Part shown: positions 1-7,519 of the stretch, piece by piece | Position numbering within the stretch: the first letter of the stretch is position 1 | How the letters are laid out: the number at the start of each line of letters is the position of its first letter | NCBI RefSeq assembly: GCF_038433205.1 | Contig: NZ_JBCDNA010000001.1 | Span: forward strand, 1,178,001 to 1,242,000 | Length of the DNA: 64,000 nucleotides | Source: Lutimonas vermicola | Lineage (GTDB): Bacteria; Bacteroidota; Bacteroidia; Flavobacteriales; Flavobacteriaceae | Direction: 5' to 3' | Notes under the pieces: generated by a model | What the model was told of the DNA's origin: nothing | What the model saw: only the letters and a program-made list of their open reading frames with translations | Database searches by the model: none | Made by a program: the position numbers and the translations under genes

Positions 1-539
1 TTGTGATCCTGAAGGATCATTTCAGCCTGTTTAAGGGATGTTCCTTCCTTCACTGTAATTAGATTCTCTGAAGTCATTACTTCAGCAATAGGCCGGTCGT
101 TATTGTTTTCAAATCGCAAATCACGGTTCGTAATGATCCCAATAAGCTCCCCTGAATGATTCACCACCGGTATCCCGCCAATCTTATACTTGCGCATCAA
201 AGATTTGGCATGAGCAACGTTCTTGTCTTTGGTAAGGGTAATCGGATCAATGATCATTCCTGATTCAGATCGCTTTACCTTTTTCACCTCGGCAGATTGC
301 TTTTCAATGCTCATGTTTTTGTGCAAAATCCCAATCCCTCCTTCACGTGCCATGGCAATGGCCATTTCTGATTCTGTCACGGTATCCATGGCAGCCGAAA
401 TAATTGGCGAATTAATAATAATATTTTTGGTGAATTTGGTTTGAGTGTTTACTTCACGGGGTAAAACTTCTGAATAAGCAGGAACCAGCAATACGTCATC
501 GTAGGTAAGTCCTTCAAGCAAAATTTTGGGAGTAGTCAT
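1..539 (-). CDS. guaB: IMP dehydrogenase, N-terminal part (cut by window edge)
   Basis: Catalyses NAD-dependent oxidation of IMP to XMP, the committed step of GMP synthesis in the cytoplasm. About 179 N-terminal residues are visible. The opening (MTTPKILLEGLTYDDVLLVP) and the stretch around SPIISAAMDTVTESEMAIAMAREGGIGILHKN match the start of the IMPDH barrel. It is followed by the first CBS domain (IIDPITLTKD...IGGIPVV...GIITNRDLRF) and the beginning of the second. The catalytic cysteine loop lies beyond the left edge. The ATG at 537-539 is the natural start, because the family begins just before the LTYDDVLL segment. A promoter-like element and a palindrome lie directly upstream. Family assignment is near certain. 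Confidence 0.96.
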   Translation of the reverse strand, partial: MTTPKILLEGLTYDDVLLVPAYSEVLPREVNTQTKFTKNIIINSPIISAAMDTVTESEMAIAMAREGGIGILHKNMSIEKQSAEVKKVKRSESGMIIDPITLTKDKNVAHAKSLMRKYKIGGIPVVNHSGELIGIITNRDLRFENNNDRPIAEVMTSENLITVKEGTSLKQAEMILQDH

Positions 540-542
540 AGA

Positions 543-574
543 ACGCAATTAGAATTTAATTGCGTGCAAATTTA
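543..574 (-). promoter_or_regulatory. guaB promoter-like -7 box with overlapping palindrome
   Basis: On the minus strand the spacer carries TAAATTTG (567-574), which fits the Bacteroidetes -7 consensus TAnnTTTG. A 9-bp perfect inverted repeat (543-551 and 557-565, arms ACGCAATTA/TAATTGCGT, 5-nt loop) lies between this box and the guaB ATG. If the -7 box is real, the palindrome overlaps the transcription start, a position suited to a repressor operator. No clear -33 TTG is seen at the right distance, so this is tentative. Confidence 0.35.
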
Positions 575-629
575 CGACTTTAAATTGGATAGAAAAAACA
601 TAAGGCTTGTTAAAGTAAACTCTTTGACT

Positions 630-1136
630 TTAACCCTCGGTTCTTTTGGGGAAAAGACAGCTCCAAATTATCAAAGCACTCATAAGCAACAGTGAAAACA
701 CCATGGCCATGCCAGAGAGCATGATCACGTATTTAAACCAAATAACGCCTTTCCAAAGTATATAGATACCTCCAAAAGTAAGTATCAGGGATACAAAAGG
801 TTCAAACAACAAAAAAGATTTTAACTTGTATGGTACGTGGGTCATATACAACAAGGCTCCAAGAACAAAAAAGATCAAACTTAACGATAGAATATGGTTG
901 TGGATCAAGGTTAAAACCTCCTGTTCAGATTTTTTAAAATGCATCTCATCTGCATCTTCATCCATCTCATTTCCCAGATAATTCTGCTCAATCCCACTGG
1001 CATTCATAGAGGTTGTTACCCTCACAAAATTGAATCCGGTAAAAAACCCAAGGTTTAAGACAAGCACAAAAAAGATTACAAATAATCTGAATTGCCTTGG
1101 CATGGAAGCTAATAAACCTTTTATTATCATACCCAT
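630..1136 (-). CDS. Small four-helix membrane protein of unknown function
   Basis: I do not recognise this 168-residue protein. It shows four hydrophobic segments at about residues 17-37, 83-100, 106-125 and 133-160. A charged, probably extracytoplasmic loop (NEMDEDADEMHFKKSEQE) follows the first helix. It starts 3 bp after the FMN-binding protein gene at 1140-1691, so the two are almost certainly co-transcribed and translationally coupled, and the porin gene is just upstream in the same direction. The arrangement suggests a membrane partner for the FMN-binding protein, for example an anchor or an electron-transfer subunit, but no cofactor-binding motif is visible. Function unknown. Confidence 0.75.
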   Translation of the reverse strand: MGMIIKGLLASMPRQFRLFVIFFVLVLNLGFFTGFNFVRVTTSMNASGIEQNYLGNEMDEDADEMHFKKSEQEVLTLIHNHILSLSLIFFVLGALLYMTHVPYKLKSFLLFEPFVSLILTFGGIYILWKGVIWFKYVIMLSGMAMVFSLLLMSALIIWSCLFPKRTEG

Positions 1137-1139
1137 ATT

Positions 1140-1691
1140 TTATTGAGCTAATATTGACAGATTGGTTAAAAGATCATTTACAGCATTGGTCATAGATTGA
1201 GCCGAAATCGTAGCACCTGAAATTCCCATGATGTCAGATCCGTATTTCAACCTGGTCTTGGTACTGATACCGTCAAATTGTCTCAGCCAACGTTTGCTGC
1301 TAATTTCTCCTCCGTAATCTTCTCTGTAAGCAAGTATTTTGATTTTCTTAATGATCATATCCTTATCAAAAATGACGATAAAATCAAATTCATCTGCTTT
1401 GCTTGGGGCCTTTCCGAAATAAAAGTACCCAAGATCAGCCTCCTCCTGTGTGATCTTGTAGAAACCCTCAGGGTCAAAATTCACAGACATTTTATCCAAT
1501 ACCTCCTCACTTATCTCAACCCGCTCCATGTCATAAGAAGGGATGTCAAAGGTTATAAGGATTTCCTTATCAATCTTTTTGAGATAATTCTTCGGGATTT
1601 CCACAAAAGAATTCAAACAGGTCAGGACAAATATGTAGCTTAATAATTTCATAAGTATCGGCCATTCCTTCCAAAGAGAAAGAATGGCCAA
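1140..1691 (-). CDS. FMN-binding domain protein (RnfG/NqrC-like)
   Basis: 183 residues with an N-terminal membrane anchor (about residues 10-27) and an FMN-binding domain in the C-terminal half. The key motif is SGAT at residues 158-161, inside DIMGISGATISAQSMT. This resembles the flavinylation site where RnfG, NqrC and related proteins receive FMN covalently on the threonine, a reaction normally done by ApbE. No apbE gene is in the window. The neighbours are a 4-TM protein (downstream, 3 bp) and a porin (upstream, 11 bp). The trio could move electrons across or outside the inner membrane, but the redox partner is not visible. The domain call is firm and the role is inference. Confidence 0.82.
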   Translation of the reverse strand: MAILSLWKEWPILMKLLSYIFVLTCLNSFVEIPKNYLKKIDKEILITFDIPSYDMERVEISEEVLDKMSVNFDPEGFYKITQEEADLGYFYFGKAPSKADEFDFIVIFDKDMIIKKIKILAYREDYGGEISSKRWLRQFDGISTKTRLKYGSDIMGISGATISAQSMTNAVNDLLTNLSILAQ

Positions 1692-1702
1692 AGATAGTAT
1701 TT

Positions 1703-2851
1703 TTAGAACATTACACCGACACCGGCATTAAATTGATTATCAGGGTTAGTGCCCTGCACAGCATCATTAAACCATTGGTAATCTGCCTTTACCACAACCC
1801 CCGGAGCAATTTTAAAATCGAGCCCAAGGGTGATATTATTTCTGTCATAGGCATCGTTGATATCGAGATCCCCCGCTGTTTCAGCATGGGTATTATAGGC
1901 TTCATACCTGCTGAAGAGCGACAGCTGTTTCGTTGTGTTTTTATCGATAAGGGGTAAGAAGTTGTATCCAGCTTCCAAATAGAAGCCCTCAATTTTTGAT
2001 CCCAGATCTTTTCCTGTTAAATTATTATATGCCTCCGTTCCAGATAAGTTTGTGTGGACATATTGCCCTCTCAGAGTCAGATCACGGTAAAGATAAGAGG
2101 CATTCAGCCCCAGCATCGAAACGCCCACTGTTGAATTCTCCACAGAAGGGTCATCAGACTGTGTCTCACCGAAATATCCTGCGACACCCAATTTCAAACC
2201 TAGTATTCCATAATAATCAAATTTGACTGACAGGTTTGGATTGTGAATCACAGATTCAGCTCCTTTTTGCCTTCCTTTGCGCAATCCGTCTATTCCCCTC
2301 AGGGTACCCTCTCCATCTTTGTAAGAGATAAATCCGTTAAATATATAGGCCTGGTACTTTAAAGAAAGGTCCTGTAAATTACCCGTGGCACCAACACCCA
2401 GCTCTCTCCAGGTTGTGGGCACAACATACTTGTCAAGACCCGGTCTTTCTGTTCCAAAGAAAACGGGTGGTTCATGATACTCGTTAACATAACCCATAGG
2501 AACAAGCATCAAACCTCCACGTAAATTGAATGCTGTACTAAAACTATAATTCACAAAGGCCTGCTCTACATATATTTCCTTGACATGTTCTATTTCAATT
2601 TCTGTTAAAAAACTGACTCTGTCACTAAAATTATATCCAAAAAGCATCACCAGCCTGTGCACATCAAGATTACCTGTTTTACCCCCGTCAGGCTCGTTAT
2701 AATCTATTTGAACATATCCCCCTATTGTTAATTTACTTTGGTTATTGTACATCAATCTGTTGATGACTCTTAAGGAATCCTGAGCGGTATCCTGTTGAGA
2801 AAACATTACTGTAGTTAACATCACCACAGCAATAAATATTTTCCATTTCAT
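1703..2851 (-). CDS. Outer-membrane porin-like beta-barrel protein
   Basis: 382 residues. A signal peptide (MKWKIFIAVVMLTTVMFS, about residues 1-18) leads into a long alternating, aromatic- and glycine-rich sequence typical of a beta barrel. Examples are LTIGGYVQIDYNE, FNLRGGLMLVPMGYVNEYHEPPVF and a C-terminal QFNAGVGVMF ending in Phe. The layout resembles the phosphate-selective porin O/P group in Bacteroidetes, though substrate specificity cannot be read from it. It is first in a probable three-gene operon with the FMN-binding and 4-TM proteins. A perfect Crp/Fnr-type palindrome lies about 110 bp upstream, so expression may follow redox or respiratory state. Confidence 0.82.
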   Translation of the reverse strand: MKWKIFIAVVMLTTVMFSQQDTAQDSLRVINRLMYNNQSKLTIGGYVQIDYNEPDGGKTGNLDVHRLVMLFGYNFSDRVSFLTEIEIEHVKEIYVEQAFVNYSFSTAFNLRGGLMLVPMGYVNEYHEPPVFFGTERPGLDKYVVPTTWRELGVGATGNLQDLSLKYQAYIFNGFISYKDGEGTLRGIDGLRKGRQKGAESVIHNPNLSVKFDYYGILGLKLGVAGYFGETQSDDPSVENSTVGVSMLGLNASYLYRDLTLRGQYVHTNLSGTEAYNNLTGKDLGSKIEGFYLEAGYNFLPLIDKNTTKQLSLFSRYEAYNTHAETAGDLDINDAYDRNNITLGLDFKIAPGVVVKADYQWFNDAVQGTNPDNQFNAGVGVMF

Positions 2852-2960
2852 AATAAATAATTTTGTAATTCTTATTTAGATTAATTATAAATTAGATATA
2901 TCTAGAGCAAATGTAAATTGAAATTTTCAACTGACAATGGCTTATTTAGAATAATTTTAA

Positions 2961-2984
2961 ATAACATGACAAATGTCATGTTAT
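2961..2984. promoter_or_regulatory. Crp/Fnr-type palindrome between porin operon and methyltransferase gene
   Basis: A perfect inverted repeat with 10-bp arms (ATAACATGAC/GTCATGTTAT) around a 4-nt centre (AAAT). The core, TGACnnnnGTCA, has the geometry of Crp/Fnr-family operators and is close to the TTGACnnnnGTCAA form of HcpR/NnrR-like members. It lies in the divergent spacer between the porin (minus, start 2851) and the gene at 3032 (plus). No Crp/Fnr regulator is encoded in the window, so the binding factor is inferred. Confidence 0.5.
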
Positions 2985-3031
2985 GGCGCCTTTAGAGCCC
3001 TTTTTAATCCAAAAAACTCTACTTTTAACAG

Positions 3032-3466
3032 GTGTCAGCTCGATCTAAAATCTTGGTGTTTTTACAATTTTCATGTTTAGCATATTTGATGATTTTTACA
3101 AATATTCTTGGATATGGATTTTTATTCATCTTCCAAATATGCGGATGTTTACTTTCGCTTTGGGCAGTCATGGTCATGAAGCTAGGCAAGTTTAATATCC
3201 AGCCTGAAGTAAAAATAAATGCTGCCTTAATAAGCGCCGGACCATATCGCCTGATCAGGAATCCCATGTATACAGGTTTGATGATTTTTTTTGGTGCCGG
3301 CATTTTTAATTCACCCAAGTTGATCAATGTCATGGTGTTTTCCTTGTTGGTAGCCGTTTTGCTCCTGAAAATACAAATGGAAGAAAAATTCATGACAAGT
3401 CACTTTGGCCAGGCCTATTTGCAATATAAAACCAAAACCTATCGCCTATTCCCTTTTTTATTTTAA
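3032..3466 (+). CDS. Isoprenylcysteine carboxyl methyltransferase-like membrane protein
   Basis: 144 residues with about four hydrophobic segments. The conserved C-terminal half of the ICMT/PEMT-like family is clear: GPYRLIRNPMYTGLMI (about residues 70-85), then an E...F..AYLQYK segment near the end. These residues bind S-adenosylmethionine and the substrate carboxylate in the family. Bacterial members are diverse and their substrates mostly unknown. The start is GTG at 3032, because no ATG lies upstream in frame near enough. It is divergent from the porin operon and shares its Crp/Fnr-like palindrome spacer, which is 48 bp away. Family call is strong, substrate unknown. Confidence 0.82.
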   Translation: MSARSKILVFLQFSCLAYLMIFTNILGYGFLFIFQICGCLLSLWAVMVMKLGKFNIQPEVKINAALISAGPYRLIRNPMYTGLMIFFGAGIFNSPKLINVMVFSLLVAVLLLKIQMEEKFMTSHFGQAYLQYKTKTYRLFPFLF

Positions 3467-3590
3467 TGGTAAAACAATTAAATGCAATGGTTTAGGGATG
3501 AATATCTCATTGTAAAAAAATAATATTTTTTTTATCTGAATAATAATTTTTCAATGTTTACATTTACCTCTTAATTCAAAATTATTAACC

Positions 3591-4055
3591 ATGAAAAAAC
3601 TATGTAAAACCTTATTGTTGGGAGTTCTTTTTGTTGCGTTATCCGGAACATTAAGCGCACAGGAAACATCTCAAGAAAACCATGGGAATACCCTGAATGC
3701 CTTTGTGAAATTTGGTAATAATTCGAGTATCTCCGCACATTATGAATTCTCAATTACTCAAGACATTACTATTTCTCCTGAGGCCAGAATCTGGTTTAGT
3801 GGGGACAATGACCTGGCTATAGGTGCCAGGGGTGATTTTTACTTTGACAGACTGTTTAAGCTGGCTGAACCCTGGGATATCTGGGGTGGTGTTGATGTAG
3901 GTTTTGTCATATCAGGAGATGAAAATAAAGATGATTTAAACCTGAACCTCCATGCGGGGGCTGAATACAAGTTTAATGATACGTGGGGTATCATTTTAGA
4001 AATTGGAGGTGGTACTACTGCTGCCGGAGGTATCGGAGTAGGCATCCATTTCTAA
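3591..4055 (+). CDS. Small outer-membrane beta-barrel protein
   Basis: 154 residues with a clean signal peptide (MKKLCKTLLLGVLFVALSGTLSAQ, cleavage after about residue 23). The rest alternates polar and hydrophobic residues in short strands (LNAFVKFGNNSSISAHYEFS, ARIWFSGDNDLAIGARGDFYF) and ends in GIGVGIHF with a terminal Phe, the usual outer-membrane insertion signal. This fits an 8-stranded OmpW/OmpX-sized barrel, though I cannot name the family. It is monocistronic, with an AT-rich leader and a strong terminator 25 bp after the stop. Function unknown. Confidence 0.78.
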   Translation: MKKLCKTLLLGVLFVALSGTLSAQETSQENHGNTLNAFVKFGNNSSISAHYEFSITQDITISPEARIWFSGDNDLAIGARGDFYFDRLFKLAEPWDIWGGVDVGFVISGDENKDDLNLNLHAGAEYKFNDTWGIILEIGGGTTAAGGIGVGIHF

Positions 4056-4079
4056 GTATACTTAAAGCATATAATGCAT

Positions 4080-4111
4080 ACAGCTCTGTGAATATTCACA
4101 GAGCTGTTTTT
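4080..4111 (+). terminator. Rho-independent terminator after the small OMP gene
   Basis: A fully palindromic stem (arms ACAGCTCTGTG and CACAGAGCTGT around AATATT) is followed directly by a run of T. It sits 25 bp after the stop at 4055 and separates that gene from the glucokinase gene. Confidence 0.9.
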
Positions 4112-4165
4112 ATTTATTCTAGAATAAAATTCTTAAGTTTGAAGCTCAATCAAAAGCATGGTAAA

Positions 4166-4906
4166 ATGCATATTTTAGGTATAGACATAGGCGGAAGTGG
4201 AATCAAGGGAGGTATTGTTGATACAACAACAGGCGAAATGATAACCGACAAATTCAGGCTAAAAACTCCCCGGCCTGCACTACCTATGGCAGTTGCAAAA
4301 ACCGTGCATAAGATCGTTGATCATTTTAACTGGAAGGGTGAAGTCGGTGCTGGTTTTCCTACACCTCTTTTTCACGGCAAATGTCTCAGCGGAGGTAATC
4401 TCCATAAAGACTGGAAAGGAGTTCAGGCCGATGAGCTTTTTAAAAGCGTTACGGGTCTTGAGTTTACTGTCATTAATGATGCCGATGCTGCAGCTGAAGC
4501 CGAAATGCACTTTGGTGCCGGTAAGGGTGAAGAAGGTCTTGTTGTAGTGATTACGCTGGGTACCGGAATTGGATCCGGGTTGTTTTTTAACGGGGTATTG
4601 ATCCCTAATTCAGAACTAGGACACGTAAGTTATAAAGGAGAGGCATTTGAAAAATATGCTGCAGATTCTATCAGGAAAAAAGAAGACCTAAGTTATGCTA
4701 AATGGGGCAAAAGACTCAATAAATACTTCCAGCACATAGAATTGATTCTTTCTCCTGATCTGTTTATCATTGGAGGTGGAGCCAGTAAGAAGCTGGATAA
4801 ATTTAAGGATCAGATCAAGATCAGGGCCAGAATGATTCCTGCTCAAAATAAAAATGAGGCCGGAATAATAGGAGCAGCAGTTGGTGCTTTTGACGAAGTT
4901 GGCTGA
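4166..4906 (+). CDS. ppgK: Polyphosphate glucokinase (ROK family)
   Basis: Phosphorylates glucose to glucose-6-phosphate, using polyphosphate and often ATP. The 246 residues match the usual PPGK size. Visible motifs are the phosphate-1 loop DIGGSGIKGGIVD (residues 5-17), the glucose-binding region with GFPTPLFHG and GGNLHKDWKG, the catalytic Asp in INDADAAAEAE, the phosphate-2 loop LGTGIGSGLF, and PNSELGH, which is characteristic of polyphosphate-using members. The ATG at 4166 is chosen because the open frame further upstream (from 3983) runs back through the preceding gene and the terminator and has no family similarity. It probably feeds free glucose into the glycolytic genes nearby. Whether polyphosphate is the real donor cannot be proved by eye. 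Confidence 0.88.
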   Translation: MHILGIDIGGSGIKGGIVDTTTGEMITDKFRLKTPRPALPMAVAKTVHKIVDHFNWKGEVGAGFPTPLFHGKCLSGGNLHKDWKGVQADELFKSVTGLEFTVINDADAAAEAEMHFGAGKGEEGLVVVITLGTGIGSGLFFNGVLIPNSELGHVSYKGEAFEKYAADSIRKKEDLSYAKWGKRLNKYFQHIELILSPDLFIIGGGASKKLDKFKDQIKIRARMIPAQNKNEAGIIGAAVGAFDEVG

Positions 4907-4939
4907 TTGTAATACTCTTTTAACCTCTGTACTTTCATT

Positions 4940-5797
4940 TCAACCCATTACCTTCATGGTCTCATTATACGCTACTTCAAATCTCAAGGGATGAATCCCC
5001 GTCGTGATTTTTTCCTTTGTAAAATATGAAAGTAATTTTTCAGTTGGCATATTGCCGGTCAATTCATCTTTTGCCATCGGGCAACCACCATATCCTTTGA
5101 TCGCTCCGTCAAACCTAAAACATCCGGCCTTATAAGCCGCATCAACTTTCTCGTGCCAGCTATCCGGGTGCGTGTGCAAATGCGCTCCAAATTCAATATG
5201 AGGATACATGGGTATCAGGTGTTTAAACAGATAACTAATGGTCTCTCCATCAGCGACCCCAATGGTATCAGAAAGTGACAATATCCTCACGCCTAACCTT
5301 GCCAGAACATCGGTCCATTCTCCGACTATTTCTAGATTCCACGGATCCCCGTAAGGATTCCCAAAACCCATTGATAAATACGCAACAACCTCCTTATTGT
5401 TTTTTACGGCCAGGTTTATGATCTCTTCAAGAGCAAGCAGTGACTGAGCTACGGTCTTACCCGTATTTCTCATTTGAAAATTCTCTGAAATCGAAAAGGG
5501 AAAGCCCAGATAATCAATTTCATTATAGTGGCAGGCCGTCTCGGCACCTCGAACATTAGCAACTATTGCTAACAATTTTGAAGAAGTTGTTTGTAAATCA
5601 AGCATAGAGAGTACTTCTGCCGTATCCCTCATTTGAGGAATGGCCTTGGGAGACACAAAACTCCCAAAATCAATGGTATCAAACCCAACTTTCAGCAATG
5701 CATTGATATACCTCGCTTTATCCACAGTGGGTATAAAATGACTTTTGATCCCTTGCATGGCATCCCGTGGACATTCTATAATCTTGATCTTATTCAT
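4940..5797 (-). CDS. Hydroxymethylglutaryl-CoA lyase
   Basis: Cleaves HMG-CoA to acetyl-CoA and acetoacetate, the last step of leucine breakdown. A 285-residue TIM barrel of the HMGL-like family. It has the N-terminal catalytic segment IECPRDAMQG (residues 7-16), the metal-binding HLHTHPDS and the hallmark cysteine loop GYGGCPMAKDELTGNMPTE near the C terminus. The ATG at 5795-5797 is preferred to the TTG directly before it. It converges on the glucokinase gene with 33 bp between stops, and I see no strong terminator there. No other leucine-degradation gene is present, so it appears to stand alone. Upstream lies the 15-bp minisatellite. Related aldolases cannot be fully excluded, but the GGCP signature makes HMG-CoA lyase most likely. 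Confidence 0.88.
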   Translation of the reverse strand: MNKIKIIECPRDAMQGIKSHFIPTVDKARYINALLKVGFDTIDFGSFVSPKAIPQMRDTAEVLSMLDLQTTSSKLLAIVANVRGAETACHYNEIDYLGFPFSISENFQMRNTGKTVAQSLLALEEIINLAVKNNKEVVAYLSMGFGNPYGDPWNLEIVGEWTDVLARLGVRILSLSDTIGVADGETISYLFKHLIPMYPHIEFGAHLHTHPDSWHEKVDAAYKAGCFRFDGAIKGYGGCPMAKDELTGNMPTEKLLSYFTKEKITTGIHPLRFEVAYNETMKVMG

Positions 5798-5860
5798 CAA
5801 TCCAAATATAGATAATAATGAGACATTGAAACCGCTTGGTTTTGTTTTAATTTATATCCT

Positions 5861-5980
5861 GAGGGTCTCGGAGGTGAGGGTCTCGGAGGTGAGGCGATGG
5901 GAACTGAGGCGATGGGAAGTGAGGCGATGGGAAGTGAGGCGATGGGGAGTGAGGTGATGAGGAATGAGTGGGTGAGGAAA
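5861..5980. repeat. Intergenic minisatellite, eight 15-bp units
   Basis: Eight consecutive 15-bp units. Two copies of GAGGGTCTCGGAGGT are followed by four near-identical copies of GAGGCGATGGGAAGT (one with AACT, one with GGGAGT) and two decayed copies. The plus strand is almost all purine. Because 15 is a multiple of three, every frame reads as a 5-residue repeat, which creates false ORFs on both strands. It lies between the HMG-CoA lyase start (5797) and the phosphofructokinase stop (6060). Confidence 0.92.
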
Positions 5981-6059
5981 GAAAGTGCCACAAACGAAGG
6001 CCTCGGAAGTAAATACTTTTCTTCCGGGGCCTAATCAAATTCAATTACTTCATTACTCC

Positions 6060-7265
6060 CTAGCTGTCTGCTGCCATAAGGAACATTGGCTTCATTTCAA
6101 ATCGGTTATAATGAGGTCTTAACCTGTCAATATTATAATATTTTTCTATGTTGACGATCTTTTTAGAAGTTGTCACAACATCCAAAGGCACATCGTCATA
6201 ACGACCGTTTTTAAGCACTACCAATCTACCGTGGAATCCTCCAAGTATCAGATCCAGGGCAAGATTACCATAGGCCATAGGAACTATAGAATCAACTGCA
6301 TCAGGATCACCTCCTCGTACAAGATAACCCAGTTTTTGATTGATAACATTTATGGTTTTGCCTTTGTTAAATGCGGCTGAATGACTTTTAATTTCTGAAG
6401 AGATGACATCACCAATACCACCGAGTTTGGCATGTCCAAACATATCTTTTTCAGAATTCTGGAACATCATTTCACCCCCTTTGTACATGGCCCCTTCAGA
6501 AACAAGCACCACAGAATATTTACTCGGATTGTTATTCCTGTCTTGTACCAAAAGTTCGGTAAGATGCTTGATATCAAATTGGTGTTCAGGAATCACACAG
6601 CGGTTTGCTGCTCCTGCCATGGCAGGCAGCATTGCGGTAAAACCGGCATAACGTCCAAAAACTTCCATGACCAGTATTCTCTCATGAGAACCTGCTGAAG
6701 TTCTTAAGTTATTCGTCATGGATATGGTCCTGGTCACGCATGTGCTGAATCCAATACAATAATCAGTACCCGGAACGTCATTATCCATGGTCTTGGGTAT
6801 GGCTACTACTTTTACGCCTTCTTTATATAAACGAACCCCATAACTCAAGGTATCATCTCCTCCGATCGGGATAAGGTAATCTACCCCAAGCCACTCTAAA
6901 TTCTTTATAATTTCAGGGGTTAGATCATTAAATTCATCTTTATAAGAATCCTGTAAATGCTCCGGAACCTGGTCTTTTGGCATTTTACTGGGTTTTGTGC
7001 GAGATGAATGCAAAAAGGTACCACCCGTTCTCCCTGCCTTATTGACGATGTCATTGGTGAGCACCATAAAACTTTTACTGTTGTCAGCCTTTTTATCACG
7101 CACCAATTCAGTGATACCAGCCCAACCCCTGCGTAATCCAATCACTCTAAAACCCTCCCGGTTAGCTCGGATGGTTATAGCGCGGATTGCAGGATTCAGT
7201 CCTGGTACATCACCTCCTCCTGTAAGAATAGCAATGATGCCTTTTATTTTTTTAGTATTAGCCAT
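6060..7265 (-). CDS. 6-phosphofructokinase, predicted pyrophosphate-dependent
   Basis: 401 residues of the PfkA superfamily, longer than the 320-residue bacterial ATP enzyme. The nucleotide-site loop reads GGGDVPGLNPAIRAI. The donor-selecting motifs are GGDDT (D137-D138) and PKTMDND (K158). In ATP-dependent enzymes these positions are GGDGS and PGTIDND. Asp instead of Gly after GGD, and Lys instead of Gly before TxDND, are the classical markers of PPi-dependent enzymes, which are reversible and can replace fructose bisphosphatase. It lies downstream of gap and pfkA on the same strand, but the terminator at 7466-7498 separates them, so it is likely transcribed on its own. PPi use is inferred from the motifs. 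Confidence 0.88.
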   Translation of the reverse strand: MANTKKIKGIIAILTGGGDVPGLNPAIRAITIRANREGFRVIGLRRGWAGITELVRDKKADNSKSFMVLTNDIVNKAGRTGGTFLHSSRTKPSKMPKDQVPEHLQDSYKDEFNDLTPEIIKNLEWLGVDYLIPIGGDDTLSYGVRLYKEGVKVVAIPKTMDNDVPGTDYCIGFSTCVTRTISMTNNLRTSAGSHERILVMEVFGRYAGFTAMLPAMAGAANRCVIPEHQFDIKHLTELLVQDRNNNPSKYSVVLVSEGAMYKGGEMMFQNSEKDMFGHAKLGGIGDVISSEIKSHSAAFNKGKTINVINQKLGYLVRGGDPDAVDSIVPMAYGNLALDLILGGFHGRLVVLKNGRYDDVPLDVVTTSKKIVNIEKYYNIDRLRPHYNRFEMKPMFLMAADS

Positions 7266-7465
7266 AAAGAATTATTTAGAAATTAATGAACATAATGAAC
7301 CCGTGAAACTCACTTTTTTTGATACTGAATTTCAGATGCTTGCAAAGTAAAATACGAGGTCAGATTTTAACAAAGGTAAATTTATGAAAAGATTTTCCAA
7401 AAATAATAACAAATAGCAGGAAAATTGGATTCAAAACAAATGACGGATACCGGTGAATATGGATC

Positions 7466-7498
7466 AAAAAAAAAAGCTGTCTTTACAGACAGCTTTTT
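7466..7498 (-). terminator. Terminator after gap
   Basis: Stem arms AAAAAGCTGTCT and AGACAGCTTTTT around a 4-nt loop, with a run of ten T on the minus strand. It lies 22 bp after the gap stop (7520) and before the pyrophosphate-type phosphofructokinase gene. Confidence 0.88.
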
Positions 7499-7519
7499 GA
7501 TTTATAATTTATGTATTCC

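Noticed and set aside
3025..3393. 122-residue minus-strand frame opposite the methyltransferase-like gene
   Set aside because: The plus-strand protein has clear family motifs, and the antisense frame has none.
3983..4165. Upstream extension of the polyphosphate glucokinase frame
   Set aside because: It crosses the preceding gene and a strong terminator and has no family similarity. The ATG at 4166 opens the conserved phosphate loop region.
5861..5980. CRISPR-like repeat array
   Set aside because: The units are directly adjacent with no unique spacers, and no cas gene is present.
5745..6044. Open frames on both strands across the minisatellite, with repeated Ser-Pro-His or Arg-Trp-Glu residues
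   Set aside because: They result from the 15-bp unit, which has a length divisible by three and lacks stops. They show no signal peptide, family match or sensible start.
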